Source: a bacterium
GTDB taxonomy: Bacteria > CAIWAD01
DNA: 64,000 nucleotides
Assembly: GCA_030429345.1 (NCBI GenBank)
Contig: JAUIFJ010000017.1
Span: forward strand, 1 to 64,000
Direction of reading: 5' to 3'
The position numbers and the translations under genes are program-made. Below are positions 9,476 to 17,930 of this stretch, piece after piece; position 1 is the first letter of the stretch, and each line of letters starts with the position of its first letter. The notes beneath the pieces were generated by a model that worked only from the letters and a program-made list of their open reading frames with translations, was not told the DNA's origin and did not search any database.

Positions 9476-9790
9476 CTAGCCATGGAGTCCACGACCCTGA
9501 TAACACCCGACTTCCAATTTCAATCTGTCACCCAGGCGATCCGTTTCGACATCCAGATCGTAGACCATCTGCAATCCGAGCCAGAAATCGGCAGACATTT
9601 TGAAGTACTGTGCAAGCCGCAATGCAGTGTCCGCTGTAATACGGCGCTTTTGAAGAACGATTTCATTCACTCGTCGCGGTGGTACTCCTAGCTCTCGTGC
9701 CAGCCGATTTTGACTAAGACCCATAGGCTCCAGGAATTCGCAAAGGAGTACTTCCCCAGGATGAATTGGCAAGAGTTTTTTCGCTGTCAT
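9476..9790 (-). CDS. higA: HigA-family antitoxin
   Basis: This 104-residue protein has a single helix-turn-helix of the XRE type. The pattern IHPGEVLLCEFLEPMGLSQN followed by LARELGVPPRRVNEIV is the signature start of HigA antitoxins. In this family the antitoxin binds HigB and represses the operon promoter. It is the second gene, 3 nt after higB, in the characteristic toxin-first order. The base composition is lower in GC than the surrounding housekeeping genes, consistent with acquisition by transfer. The pair looks intact, unlike its neighbours. Confidence 0.88.
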   Translation of the reverse strand: MTAKKLLPIHPGEVLLCEFLEPMGLSQNRLARELGVPPRRVNEIVLQKRRITADTALRLAQYFKMSADFWLGLQMVYDLDVETDRLGDRLKLEVGCYQGRGLHG

Positions 9791-9793
9791 GAT

Positions 9794-10081
9794 TTATCCC
9801 TTATGGTAATCCGCAATCTCGACGTTGAATGCATCCCCGCGATCCCACCGGAAACAGATTCGCCACTGGTCAATGATACGGATGCTGTGTTGCCCCTCGC
9901 GATCTCCTTTAAGCCGCTCGAGTCTGTTTGCAGGGGGAATTCGTAGATCTGCCAGCGTCCTGGATCGATGAAGCATTCGGAGTTTTCGATAGGCCAGCTG
10001 CTGAATCCCGCCAGGTATTCTTTTTGAGCGAATGCGATGGAAGATCTTTTCAGCTTCCTTGGACTTGAATGATCTGATCAT
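9794..10081 (-). CDS. higB: HigB-family (RelE-like) mRNA interferase toxin
   Basis: This 95-residue protein starts MIRSFKSKEAEKIFHRIRSK, has a central LRIPPANRLERLKGDREGQH and ends IRIIDQWRICFRWDRGDAFN followed by VEIADYHKG. This is the full pattern of the HigB/PF05015 toxin family, ribosome-dependent mRNA endonucleases related to RelE. The Arg- and Asp-rich C-terminal motif (WRICFRW) is retained, so it may be active. It lies directly upstream of higA. The 135 bp upstream (10082-10216) should hold the autoregulated promoter. The pair is located between duplicated and broken genes. Confidence 0.9.
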   Translation of the reverse strand: MIRSFKSKEAEKIFHRIRSKRIPGGIQQLAYRKLRMLHRSRTLADLRIPPANRLERLKGDREGQHSIRIIDQWRICFRWDRGDAFNVEIADYHKG

Positions 10082-10216
10082 TCTCTAGGATATGACGCAT
10101 AGCGTTACATGTCAAGCATTCTCTCGCAGCCCACTGTTTCCGTGGGTTAGGGTGTTCTCGCGAACCGGCACTCGATGAAACAAGTCAGTCTCGTTGTCCT
10201 ATGGCTACCCCCGCAA

Positions 10217-10465
10217 TCACCGGAAAGAACTGAAATACTCCTGCAGCCCTTTCCGGATCCGTTTTGCCTGTGCCTTCCGGAAACGCTCGTCCAGCAGCAG
10301 CTCCTCTTCCCCGGGGTGGATCAGGCTGCCCGCTTCCAGCAGCAGCGCAGGACAGGTCCACTGCCGGCAGACGGCCAGGCTGCGCCAGTGCAGGCCGTCG
10401 TCGGGGAGTCTGCCCCAGTCGGCCAGTTCTTCGTGGAGCAGGCGGGCGGCCTGCGCGCACACCAT
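10217..10465 (-). pseudogene. Duplicated 3' fragment of the amidase gene
   Basis: About 78 codons are closely similar to the C-terminus of the amidase encoded at 13853-15295, including LLHEELADWGRLPDDGLHWR and LLLEAGSLIHPGEEELLLDE. The homologous stretch covers roughly 10220-10455 and matches about 13861-14090. It lacks the zinc-binding first two-thirds, so it cannot be a working amidase. It abuts the 3' end of sorting-domain copy 2 (stop at 10469). This is a partial duplication that left a scar, and it has diverged slightly from the intact gene. Confidence 0.88.
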
Positions 10466-10468
10466 AGC

Positions 10469-12009
10469 TCACTTCAAATGCAGCACCCGCTGCGGCGGAA
10501 TCGCTGTGTTTCCTGGGAATTCGAGGAAGTACTGCCCGGTGGCCAATCGATTGAAGTCGATCGTGACCTCCCCCAGGGAGGATCCCACGCGGTACTGCGA
10601 AGGCCCGACCCGCCGCCCCAGCATGTCGTAGACGCGGATAGCCTGTGCCTGCTCCATCTGCAGTCCCGCGATGTTGATCCTGGAGTTGAAGGGATTGGGA
10701 AATATGCGGATCTCCGGGCCCGGAAGGGTGGCATGGGGCTCCAGCGCCATTGTGGGCGAGTTCAGGTGGAAGGCAAGGCCCCGCTGGTAGAAGAGTTCCG
10801 GGTCTGTATACAACATAGCCAACATATAGCCGGTGGGCGTGCTGCGGCCAGTGGCTAACCTTGCAATGGTACTGGTCGCTCGGGGCAGGACGATGCTTGC
10901 AGACAGGGTACAGTCCATGTCGATGTAGGCGCACCGAGTGTCAATTTGAAGATGATCCATTGCTACAAACAGACCCGGCGAGATGATCGTTCCATGGGGA
11001 GTTTCCAGGGGATCCAGATCTGTCAAGCTGGAGATCAGATCACCGAAAGAGTCGATCAGCCAAACCTTCGTGGGACTCTGTTGCACAATGAAATGAGACC
11101 CGGCTACTCCTTTGACGGAGTGCACTGCGAAAGATGCATCGGTGTCAAGAGTATCGACTTCGACTAGATTACCTTCATCGGTGAACCTTGCACCGAGCAT
11201 GATCGGACCATCGTGGACAAGCGCCATGAATCCATCATCGATTTCAACAAACTGGCTTACGCGACCATCCAGGACCTGCGTATCCAAAGAATCACACTCA
11301 TGACTGTAGCGGGTTAGATAATAGTACGCGTCAGGAAACATGCCGTATGTAACCAGGAAGATATGCTCATCGTTGACAAAGAGTCTCCTGGGCGATTCGT
11401 TGATCTCGTAGTACTCCAATTCACCCGTGCTTAGATCCTGTCGCACAATCCAATAGTGTGGGATTGCTGGAATTGGAAAAACCTGCCATTCGGCTTGAGT
11501 GACGACCCAATACGCATAGTTTTGCCAGACACGCAATGCCACCACTTCTGTTGCCACGCTATCCTGCCTTGAGAATACGATCTCTTCCCAGACGACGCCT
11601 TCATCAATGTCTACAAGTATGGATTGGATAGAATTGTTATACCAGCTGGGCGAACCATCTATGCCGTAGGCATAGGTTTTATCATCCCTCTGAAGCACCA
11701 CTCTACTCTCTGAGACTCGATGCGCTTTGTCATAGTAGTCGCCGATTGGAGGGACAGCAAGAGTAGGCTCAACCTCGAACGAACCGTCGGGTCGCAGCAC
11801 GCAATAGGCAGATTGAAAGTCCTGCGAACGAACCCAGGATAAAAACAACATGGAATCACGGACTTCGACGGCATGCCTGCAACAAGGTGGTAGTCATGAA
11901 ACTCCTGAAACCACTCGAAGCGTGTGGAATCGATTTACGCAAGGGCCCGGGGGGTGATCAATAGAGTTAACAGGGCTACGATGAAGTACACTTTTCGATT
12001 CTCCTTCAT
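10469..12009 (-). pseudogene. Decayed sorting-domain gene, copy 2
   Basis: This paralogue of copy 1 (7249-8777) keeps an open body from an internal Met at 11851 to the stop at 10469 (460 codons), including the IRIFPNPFNSRINIAG sorting motif. The original start is ATG 12009 with signal peptide MKENRKVYFIVALLTLLITP and RALA. Right after the signal peptide, CAA (present in copy 1) has become TAA at 11935-11937. A further base is missing near 11876-11880, putting the signal region and body in different frames. Calling only the 460-codon frame would wrongly suggest an intact cytosolic protein. Confidence 0.82.
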
Positions 12010-12085
12010 CAATGGCGAGAGTTCAACCTAAGACCCCAGAATCACATTTCTGGCCGGTCTTGAGGATTGAGGCTGAGACGCCATT

Positions 12086-13837
12086 TCAATTCTCTTCTTT
12101 CGGGAAATGAGAAGAGCTGTCTTGAACGGACATCCCTTCGGCTGCCGAAGCCGAATCCTTTTCCTCCGGCACCCACTTCTGCCACAGGGCGGGAAAGAAG
12201 TAGCCCAGCAGCAGCAGGCTTCCCCCGAAGCCCATGAAGAGCAGGACGCGCCAGATGGCTTCCAGGGCCTGCAGGTCGACCAGGAAGAGTTTGGCCAGGA
12301 CCCCCAGGCCGGTGACGAGCGCGACCTGCCTCAGGCCCGGGCGATTGAAGCGCAGGCCGGCCAGCAACAGCAGCAGGGCGTAGACGCCCCAGCAGCCGGA
12401 GACGATGCCCTGCCCCGCGGGACCTTCTGCGAAACGGACATAGAGCCAGGCGAGGAAAGCCAGGTGCGTCAGCAGCAGGTAGACGCCGGCGGAGAGCCCA
12501 CGCAGCAGGCGCAGTCCAGGGAACAGCGCCGCCGCCAGCAGAAACAGATCCGGCCAGAGGGCCGAGGGCTCCTCGACCAGGTGGTAGAGCAGCCAGAGGG
12601 CCAGGCCGCCGTAGAGCGTGTGCGCCAGCCAGCGCAGTGCTTTCTGTGATCCCTCTTTAGCCATCCAGTGCAGCAGCAGGCCTTCCGCGCAGAGGCTTGC
12701 CGCCAGGCTCTCCCCGTCCAGCAGGCCGATCAGGCCCAGCGCCGCCAGCAGGGCTGTCATGGCGGCGAAGGTCTGTATCACGGATTTTCCCGCCTCGATC
12801 CTTCGCAGCAGCAGGGTCAGCGCCAGGTAGAGGGCAGCGGTTCCAAGGGACACCCCGCCGGCTGTCTCACGACTCCAGTCATTCAGCAGGCTGACGCCGC
12901 CCAGGGCCAGCAGGGGGGAGCCGACGACCGAAGAGGGAAGCAGGGAGGGCGCAGCCGCCGGACGCTCCTTGCCGGATTGTCCACGCTCGGCGCTCACCTT
13001 GCGCAGCACCGGCACTCCGCCGAAGAGCAGGCCGCAGAAGACGACATACAGCGTGACCTGGAAGCGCAGGTCTTGGGGCGCGTAGGGCTTCAGGACCTCC
13101 GAAAGAAGGACATAGGCGATCAGCCAGCCCCCGATGCTCATGGCGCTGAAGAGCACTTTCCAGCTCCTGCGCCAGTAGAGCACGGATTGCAGGCCCAGGA
13201 AAAGAGCCGTGTAGCCCACCAGCAGGGGGATTGAGTTCTCGTAGCGATGCAGCAGGAAGGGAGCGCCCAGGCCGCCGATCACTCCGAGCAGGCCGATCAC
13301 CAGGCTGAAGCGCCGGTCGGCCAGCAGCAGGGCCGCCAGGGAAACCGCGGCCAGGAAGGCGAAGGAGAGTTCGGCTGGCACCAGGCGGTAGAGCTCGTAG
13401 GCCGCATAGCCGGTGATGTAGTACGCGGCCAGGCCGCCGCCGGCCAGCAGGTCGCGGTAGGCCCGCCGCTGCGGGCGCACACGGAAACTGCCCCCGAGCA
13501 GCACGCTGCCGGCCAGCAGGCCGGCCAGCAGCCGCACTGCGGGCCCGAGCCAGCCCTGGTCGATCGAGTACTTGAAGAGGAAGAGCAGCCCCAGCAGCAG
13601 CAGGCCCAGGCCGACGCGGTTGATCCAGAAGTCGGGGCGGGCGAAGACGGAAGGCTTACCGGGACTCTCGGGACGGGAAGGCTTCCGCGATCGCCGAGGC
13701 ATGTATACGGCCGCCTCGCTCTTGCGGCCCGGCGCGGCTTCCAGATCCCGGATTCTCGCCTCCAGCTGCTCGACTCGCTGCACCAGCTGCTCGAGCTGCT
13801 CCCGTGTGACAGGATCCTTCGCCGATTCCGAAGACAT
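12086..13837 (-). CDS. DUF2339 multi-pass membrane protein
   Basis: This 583-residue protein has a short coiled-coil-like N-terminus (residues 12-40, rich in Gln/Leu/Glu), a Pro/Arg-rich linker, then some 16-18 closely spaced hydrophobic helices. This is the architecture of the DUF2339 family of bacterial membrane proteins. Recognisable segments include FWINRVGLGLLLLGLLFLFK and YSIDQGWLGPAVRL. The function is unknown in the family. It starts at ATG 13837, 15 nt after the amidase stop, and probably shares its transcript. Confidence 0.8.
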   Translation of the reverse strand: MSSESAKDPVTREQLEQLVQRVEQLEARIRDLEAAPGRKSEAAVYMPRRSRKPSRPESPGKPSVFARPDFWINRVGLGLLLLGLLFLFKYSIDQGWLGPAVRLLAGLLAGSVLLGGSFRVRPQRRAYRDLLAGGGLAAYYITGYAAYELYRLVPAELSFAFLAAVSLAALLLADRRFSLVIGLLGVIGGLGAPFLLHRYENSIPLLVGYTALFLGLQSVLYWRRSWKVLFSAMSIGGWLIAYVLLSEVLKPYAPQDLRFQVTLYVVFCGLLFGGVPVLRKVSAERGQSGKERPAAAPSLLPSSVVGSPLLALGGVSLLNDWSRETAGGVSLGTAALYLALTLLLRRIEAGKSVIQTFAAMTALLAALGLIGLLDGESLAASLCAEGLLLHWMAKEGSQKALRWLAHTLYGGLALWLLYHLVEEPSALWPDLFLLAAALFPGLRLLRGLSAGVYLLLTHLAFLAWLYVRFAEGPAGQGIVSGCWGVYALLLLLAGLRFNRPGLRQVALVTGLGVLAKLFLVDLQALEAIWRVLLFMGFGGSLLLLGYFFPALWQKWVPEEKDSASAAEGMSVQDSSSHFPKEEN

Positions 13838-13852
13838 GCCAGCCTCCCGGTA

Positions 13853-15295
13853 CTAGTCCACGCTGCGGAAATACTCCTGCAGAGCCTTGCGGATCTTTTT
13901 CGCCTGGGCCCGGCGAAAGCGCTCGTCCAGCAGCAGCTCCTCTTCCCCGGGGTGGATCAGGCTGCCCGCTTCCAGCAGCAGCGCAGGACAGGTCCACTGG
14001 CGGCAGACAGCCAGGCTGCGCCAGTGCAGGCCGTCGTCGGGGAGCCTGCCCCAGTCTGCCAGTTCCTCGTGGAGCAGGCGGGCCGCCTTCGCGCTGTAGC
14101 CCGTGTAGTAGTACACGCTGAAGCCGGGCGTGCTCCAGGGATCGCCGTCTTCGGGCACGCTGTTGTGATGCAGGCTCAGGAAAAGATCCGGCTGCAGGCT
14201 GTCGCACACGGCCACTCGATCGTAGAGGCCCATGCGCTCGTCGGCGCGGACGGTCCAGAGGACCTCGGCCCCCTTGCGCTCCAGCTGGCGCGCCAACTCC
14301 TCGGCCAGCAGGCGGTTGAGCCTTGCCTCGGTCATGCCGCTGGCGCCGATGCAGCCGCTCTCCTCTCCGCCGTGTCCGGGATCCAGCAGGATGCGCGCAC
14401 CCTTCAGGGAACGGGGAGCACGCTGGAGCTCGAGGACCATGCGGCCATCCTCCCAGGACACGCTGATTCCGTGTACATCCGACGCCGTATGCAGCTTCAG
14501 CTCCGTCCCGCCGCCGGGCAGGGCTTCCCAGTCCATGTGTTCCAGCAGCCCGGCGGGATCCAGTTCCGCGCGGTCGAAGGCACTGAACACGCCCGGCAGC
14601 TGCAGGCGCAAGGGGCCGGCGCTTCCATCGTCTTCGATGTGATGCACGAGCGGTCCCGGCCGCAGGGCGAAGCTCCAGCGCGCTTCGCCCTCGTAGCGCA
14701 GGGCGCTACCGGCAAGGGCCGGTTCGCGGAAAGGACCCGCTGCCGGCTCCAGCCGTGCCAGCGGCACCCAGCCTTCCAGGGAAGCACCCAGCTCCAGGCG
14801 CCCCCAGCGGCCATCCGATTCGCGCAACTCGACCAGGGCCTGCGGCAGGGGAAAGAGCCAGTAGCTGGCTCCGGGCGCTGTCGAAATGGCCGTGCGTTCC
14901 TGCAGGCGGTGGCGTCCGGGCAGGAGTGACCTTTCCGGCGGCAAGGATTCCCTATCCACCTGCGGAGGAAGGAGCACAAGGCGATCCCTCTGCAAACCCG
15001 CATCCGTGATCCACTCCAACTCGAGGGACTCCCCGGGCCAGGGGATGCGTGTCGCGAAACGCCCTTGCGCGTGCAGTTCGACTGCCTGGCCGTTGATCAT
15101 CAGCGAACGGGCCTCGCCGGCAAGGTTGCCGTTGACCAGCAGGTGCTCCAGGGGAGCGATCACGATGCTGTCCCCGGCCTGGGGCCGCGGAAAGCAGAGC
15201 TGCAGGCCGCTGGGGCGCCTTCCTGGAGCGGCGGATAGGGCGTAGGCGGAACAGGACAAGCCGACCAACAGGAGGACCAGGCACAGCCGCTTCAT
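13853..15295 (-). CDS. N-acetylmuramoyl-L-alanine amidase (Amidase_3)
   Basis: This 480-residue secreted enzyme cleaves the amide bond between MurNAc and L-Ala in peptidoglycan. It has a signal peptide (VLLLVGLSCSAYA), an N-terminal beta-rich half (residues 25-290) perhaps serving as a targeting or SH3-like region, and a C-terminal Amidase_3 domain. The zinc site is visible: DPGHGGEESG (His308, Glu311), LSLHHNS (about 374-378) and the catalytic-region Glu in LLLEAGSL (about 440). The start ATG 15295 overlaps the stop of the HEAT gene. A fragment of its 3' end is duplicated at 10217-10465. Confidence 0.93.
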   Translation of the reverse strand: MKRLCLVLLLVGLSCSAYALSAAPGRRPSGLQLCFPRPQAGDSIVIAPLEHLLVNGNLAGEARSLMINGQAVELHAQGRFATRIPWPGESLELEWITDAGLQRDRLVLLPPQVDRESLPPERSLLPGRHRLQERTAISTAPGASYWLFPLPQALVELRESDGRWGRLELGASLEGWVPLARLEPAAGPFREPALAGSALRYEGEARWSFALRPGPLVHHIEDDGSAGPLRLQLPGVFSAFDRAELDPAGLLEHMDWEALPGGGTELKLHTASDVHGISVSWEDGRMVLELQRAPRSLKGARILLDPGHGGEESGCIGASGMTEARLNRLLAEELARQLERKGAEVLWTVRADERMGLYDRVAVCDSLQPDLFLSLHHNSVPEDGDPWSTPGFSVYYYTGYSAKAARLLHEELADWGRLPDDGLHWRSLAVCRQWTCPALLLEAGSLIHPGEEELLLDERFRRAQAKKIRKALQEYFRSVD

Positions 15296-16269
15296 GCCCG
15301 CATCTCCCGGAAGCGTTCCGCCAGCGTATCCTCGCGCCCCTCGAAGTGCTGCTCGAGTTCCTGTCTCACCTGCTCCTGGTGCATCCAGGGGCGCAGCGCG
15401 TCGAGGGCCGCCTCGGAGCGGGAGCCGGAGTCCCCGGTCACCTCCGCCAGCAGGAAGTCCAGCCCGGGGCCGGGGCCCGCTCCGGCCAGGGCCAGGCAGA
15501 GCAGCTCGAAGAGTTCGCTGTCACGGCATTCCCCGGCGCAGGCGACGACAGCCTCGACCGCGCCGGGCAGGCCGGACTCGGCCAGGGCCGGAGCGGCCAG
15601 CGTGCAGCGCGAGGCATCCTTGGGATCCAGCCATTGTGTGACAAAGGGCAGCAGCTCCTCGCCGCCGGCGGCCAGCAGGGCCTCCAGGCAGGCGCGCGTG
15701 GTTTCGCTGTGCTCTTCGGGCAGCAGGAGCTTGAGGCGCAACAGGGGAGTGGCCATGGCCGAAGCGGTGAGACCCAGGGCGCGGGCCGCGCCGTAGCGCA
15801 CCTCCGGTTCCGGGTCGGCCAGCAGTTCGGCCAGGTCGTCGATCACGCGGACCTCGCCCAGCTGGACCAGCCCTGTCACACAGGCCACGCGCAGGGCTCC
15901 CGCGGTGTCCACCGTGCCGCCCCAGACGGGCTCGGGCTGCCGGTGGCGAAGCCCGCGGCGGAAGAGTTCGCCTTCCTCCGCCTCCAGCTCGACCAGGGCG
16001 CGGGCTGTTTCGCTCTTGGCCAGGCAGCCGGGGTCCCGCCTCGCCGGCAGCTGGAGCAGCTCGTCCAGACTGGCGGCCAGCTCGGGCAACAGTTCCCGCA
16101 GCCTGTTGCGCCGGGCCAGGATGGCGGCCCGCTGGCGCTGGATCGCTTCCGTGTCCGCCAGCATGTCGCGCAGGATCTTCAGCGTGCCCTCTTCGGGCCC
16201 GCGATCGGCCAGCTGGCCCTTGAGCAGCTCGAAGCGCTGGCGGGCCCTCTTCTCGGCGGCCTTGTTCAC
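15292..16269 (-). CDS. HEAT-repeat protein
   Basis: This 325-residue protein is alpha-helical with HEAT/PBS-lyase-like repeats, most clearly PEVRYGAARALGLTASAMAT (residues about 150-170) and following helices. Residues 1-90 are charged and coiled-coil-like. It has no signal peptide or membrane span, so a cytosolic scaffold role is likely. The GTG start at 16269 overlaps the coaX stop (GTGA), and its own stop overlaps the amidase start, implying coupled translation. Its partner is unknown. Confidence 0.7.
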   Translation of the reverse strand: MNKAAEKRARQRFELLKGQLADRGPEEGTLKILRDMLADTEAIQRQRAAILARRNRLRELLPELAASLDELLQLPARRDPGCLAKSETARALVELEAEEGELFRRGLRHRQPEPVWGGTVDTAGALRVACVTGLVQLGEVRVIDDLAELLADPEPEVRYGAARALGLTASAMATPLLRLKLLLPEEHSETTRACLEALLAAGGEELLPFVTQWLDPKDASRCTLAAPALAESGLPGAVEAVVACAGECRDSELFELLCLALAGAGPGPGLDFLLAEVTGDSGSRSEAALDALRPWMHQEQVRQELEQHFEGREDTLAERFREMRA

Positions 16270-17111
16270 GGGCGATCCTCGTCGCTGTCCGCGTCCAGCA
16301 TGTCGCGGTCGACCACGTGGATGCCGCGGGCGCGCTCGTAGAGCAGCGCCATGCCGACCAGCACCAGGTAGGGATGATGGCTGTCGATGCAGGCGCAGTG
16401 CCGCTGGATCAGGCTGCCGAAGCCGCCGGTGGACAATACGGGCAGCCCGCCGGAAAGGCCTTCGGCGCGCAGCTCGGCGCGACAGCGCTCGACCAGTCCC
16501 TCGACACAGGAAACGGCCCCGTAGAGGATGCCGCTCTGCAGGGCGCTTTCCGTATCACAACCGATCACGCGCTCCGGAAAGCGCAGCTGCACCTTGGGCA
16601 AGGTCGCCGCCCGGCTGTGCAGCTCGCGCATCGCCGTGCCCAGGCCCGGGTAGATCACGCCGCCGCGGAAATTCCCCTGGTCGTCGGCAATGTCGATGGT
16701 CGTCGCCGTTCCGAAGTCGACCACCAGGGAGGCTTCCCCGCGCAGGGCCCAGGCCGCCGTCGTGTTGCAGACGCGGTCGATGCCCAGGGTGCCGGGGTCC
16801 TCGTAGCACAGCCGAGGCATGCCCGGCGTGTCGTGTTCCAGCACCAGCGGCTCGAGGCGCAGGTAGCGCTGGGCCAGCTTCTCCCAGATGAAGAGGCAGT
16901 CCGGCACCACGCTGCCGATCACCACGCCCTGCAGGTCGCCGGGCCTGTGATCCGTGGAGGCCATCAGCGTGCTCAGCGAGACCCAGCCCTCGTCGATGGT
17001 GCGGATCGAGTTCGTGCTCAGCCGCCAGTGCGCCGTCAGCCGCCCTTCGTGGAACAGGCCGACGACGGAATTGGTGTTGCCGATATCGATACAGAGCAGC
17101 ATGTCTCTCAC
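16266..17111 (-). CDS. coaX: Type III pantothenate kinase
   Basis: This enzyme phosphorylates pantothenate in the first step of coenzyme A synthesis. The 281-residue sequence shows the ASKHA fold signatures of CoaX: LCIDIGNTNSVVGLF near the N-terminus (phosphate 1 loop), GIDRVCNTTAAW, and VDFGTATTIDI with the conserved Gly-Thr-Ala. Type III enzymes act as dimers and need a monovalent cation. Two starts are possible, GTG 17111 or ATG 17102; family alignments favour ATG 17102. It follows birA by 36 nt, the common bacterial birA-coaX pairing, and its stop overlaps the next gene. Confidence 0.95.
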   Translation of the reverse strand: MRDMLLCIDIGNTNSVVGLFHEGRLTAHWRLSTNSIRTIDEGWVSLSTLMASTDHRPGDLQGVVIGSVVPDCLFIWEKLAQRYLRLEPLVLEHDTPGMPRLCYEDPGTLGIDRVCNTTAAWALRGEASLVVDFGTATTIDIADDQGNFRGGVIYPGLGTAMRELHSRAATLPKVQLRFPERVIGCDTESALQSGILYGAVSCVEGLVERCRAELRAEGLSGGLPVLSTGGFGSLIQRHCACIDSHHPYLVLVGMALLYERARGIHVVDRDMLDADSDEDRP

Positions 17112-17147
17112 CCAGGTAGCTGTTGTGGAATATCGCCGGGCCTTTGC

Positions 17148-17930
17148 CTAGGGCAACAGGCGGACCTCGCCGTTGTGGAAGGTGCGCGGGCCGTCGGGCA
17201 GCTGCAGGCGGATCGCGCCGTCCGACGCATAGCCCAGCACCTCGCCTTCGACCGGCTCCGGCAGCCCTTCCAGTCGAATCTTCTTTCCGGCGCAGAGGTC
17301 TCTTCGCCCCAGTTCCTCCAGCACCACGTCGGCGGATGTCGCACGCGTCTTCCCGAACTGCGCCAGGATCTCGACCAGCAGCGCCTCCGCCTCGAGCACG
17401 CGGCCTTCGCGAAAGAGGCTCGTCGCCGGCTGGCGCAGTTCGTCGGGAAAGCCTTCCTGCAGCAGGTTGATCCCCATGCCGCAGACGATCTTGCAGGCCC
17501 GGCCCTGCACCTGGCTCTGCACGAGGATGCCGGCCAGCTTGGCCGCCTCCTCGCTGCGCCGGCTGCGTCTCACGAAGAGGTCGTTGGGCCATTTCCAGGC
17601 GCAGACCACCTCGCCGGCAAGCGCTTCCAGGGCCAACAGGCCGGCCAGCGCCAGGCGATGCCCGATCAGCGCAGGCTCCGGCAGCAGGTCCTGCTCCATC
17701 CAGGAATGGCTGAAGAGCAGGCCTTCGCCGGGCGGACAGTGCCAGCTGCGCTCCCCGCGGCCGCGCCCCCGGCTCTGGAAATCGCAGAGCAGCAGGCGCG
17801 GCGGGTCTGCCTCCGCCCGGAGGAGCTCGCCGTTACTGGAGACCACTTCCCTCTGCCAGTCGATGCGCCAGCCGGAAGCGGCGGGCAGCCGCTCCTCCAG
17901 GAGTGCCGCAAGGGTTTCCTGCCGTGTCAC
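17148..17930 (-). CDS. birA: Biotin-protein ligase
   Basis: This protein of about 260 residues activates biotin and attaches it to carrier proteins such as MmdC. The catalytic core is present: RGRGRGERSWHCPPGEGLLF (the biotin-binding GRGRxGR-like loop, slightly altered), KWPNDLFV and KLAGILVQSQ, then GMGINL. A small C-terminal SH3-like domain ends the protein. There is no N-terminal winged helix, so it is a group I ligase without repressor function. The GTG start at 17930 overlaps the stop of the phosphatase gene (GTGA). Confidence 0.93.
   Translation of the reverse strand: MTRQETLAALLEERLPAASGWRIDWQREVVSSNGELLRAEADPPRLLLCDFQSRGRGRGERSWHCPPGEGLLFSHSWMEQDLLPEPALIGHRLALAGLLALEALAGEVVCAWKWPNDLFVRRSRRSEEAAKLAGILVQSQVQGRACKIVCGMGINLLQEGFPDELRQPATSLFREGRVLEAEALLVEILAQFGKTRATSADVVLEELGRRDLCAGKKIRLEGLPEPVEGEVLGYASDGAIRLQLPDGPRTFHNGEVRLLP

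Noticed and set aside
13853-15295. Amidase considered as a spore or phage lysin
   Set aside because: It has a signal peptide and sits in a housekeeping cluster, so a cell-wall remodelling enzyme is the simpler reading.
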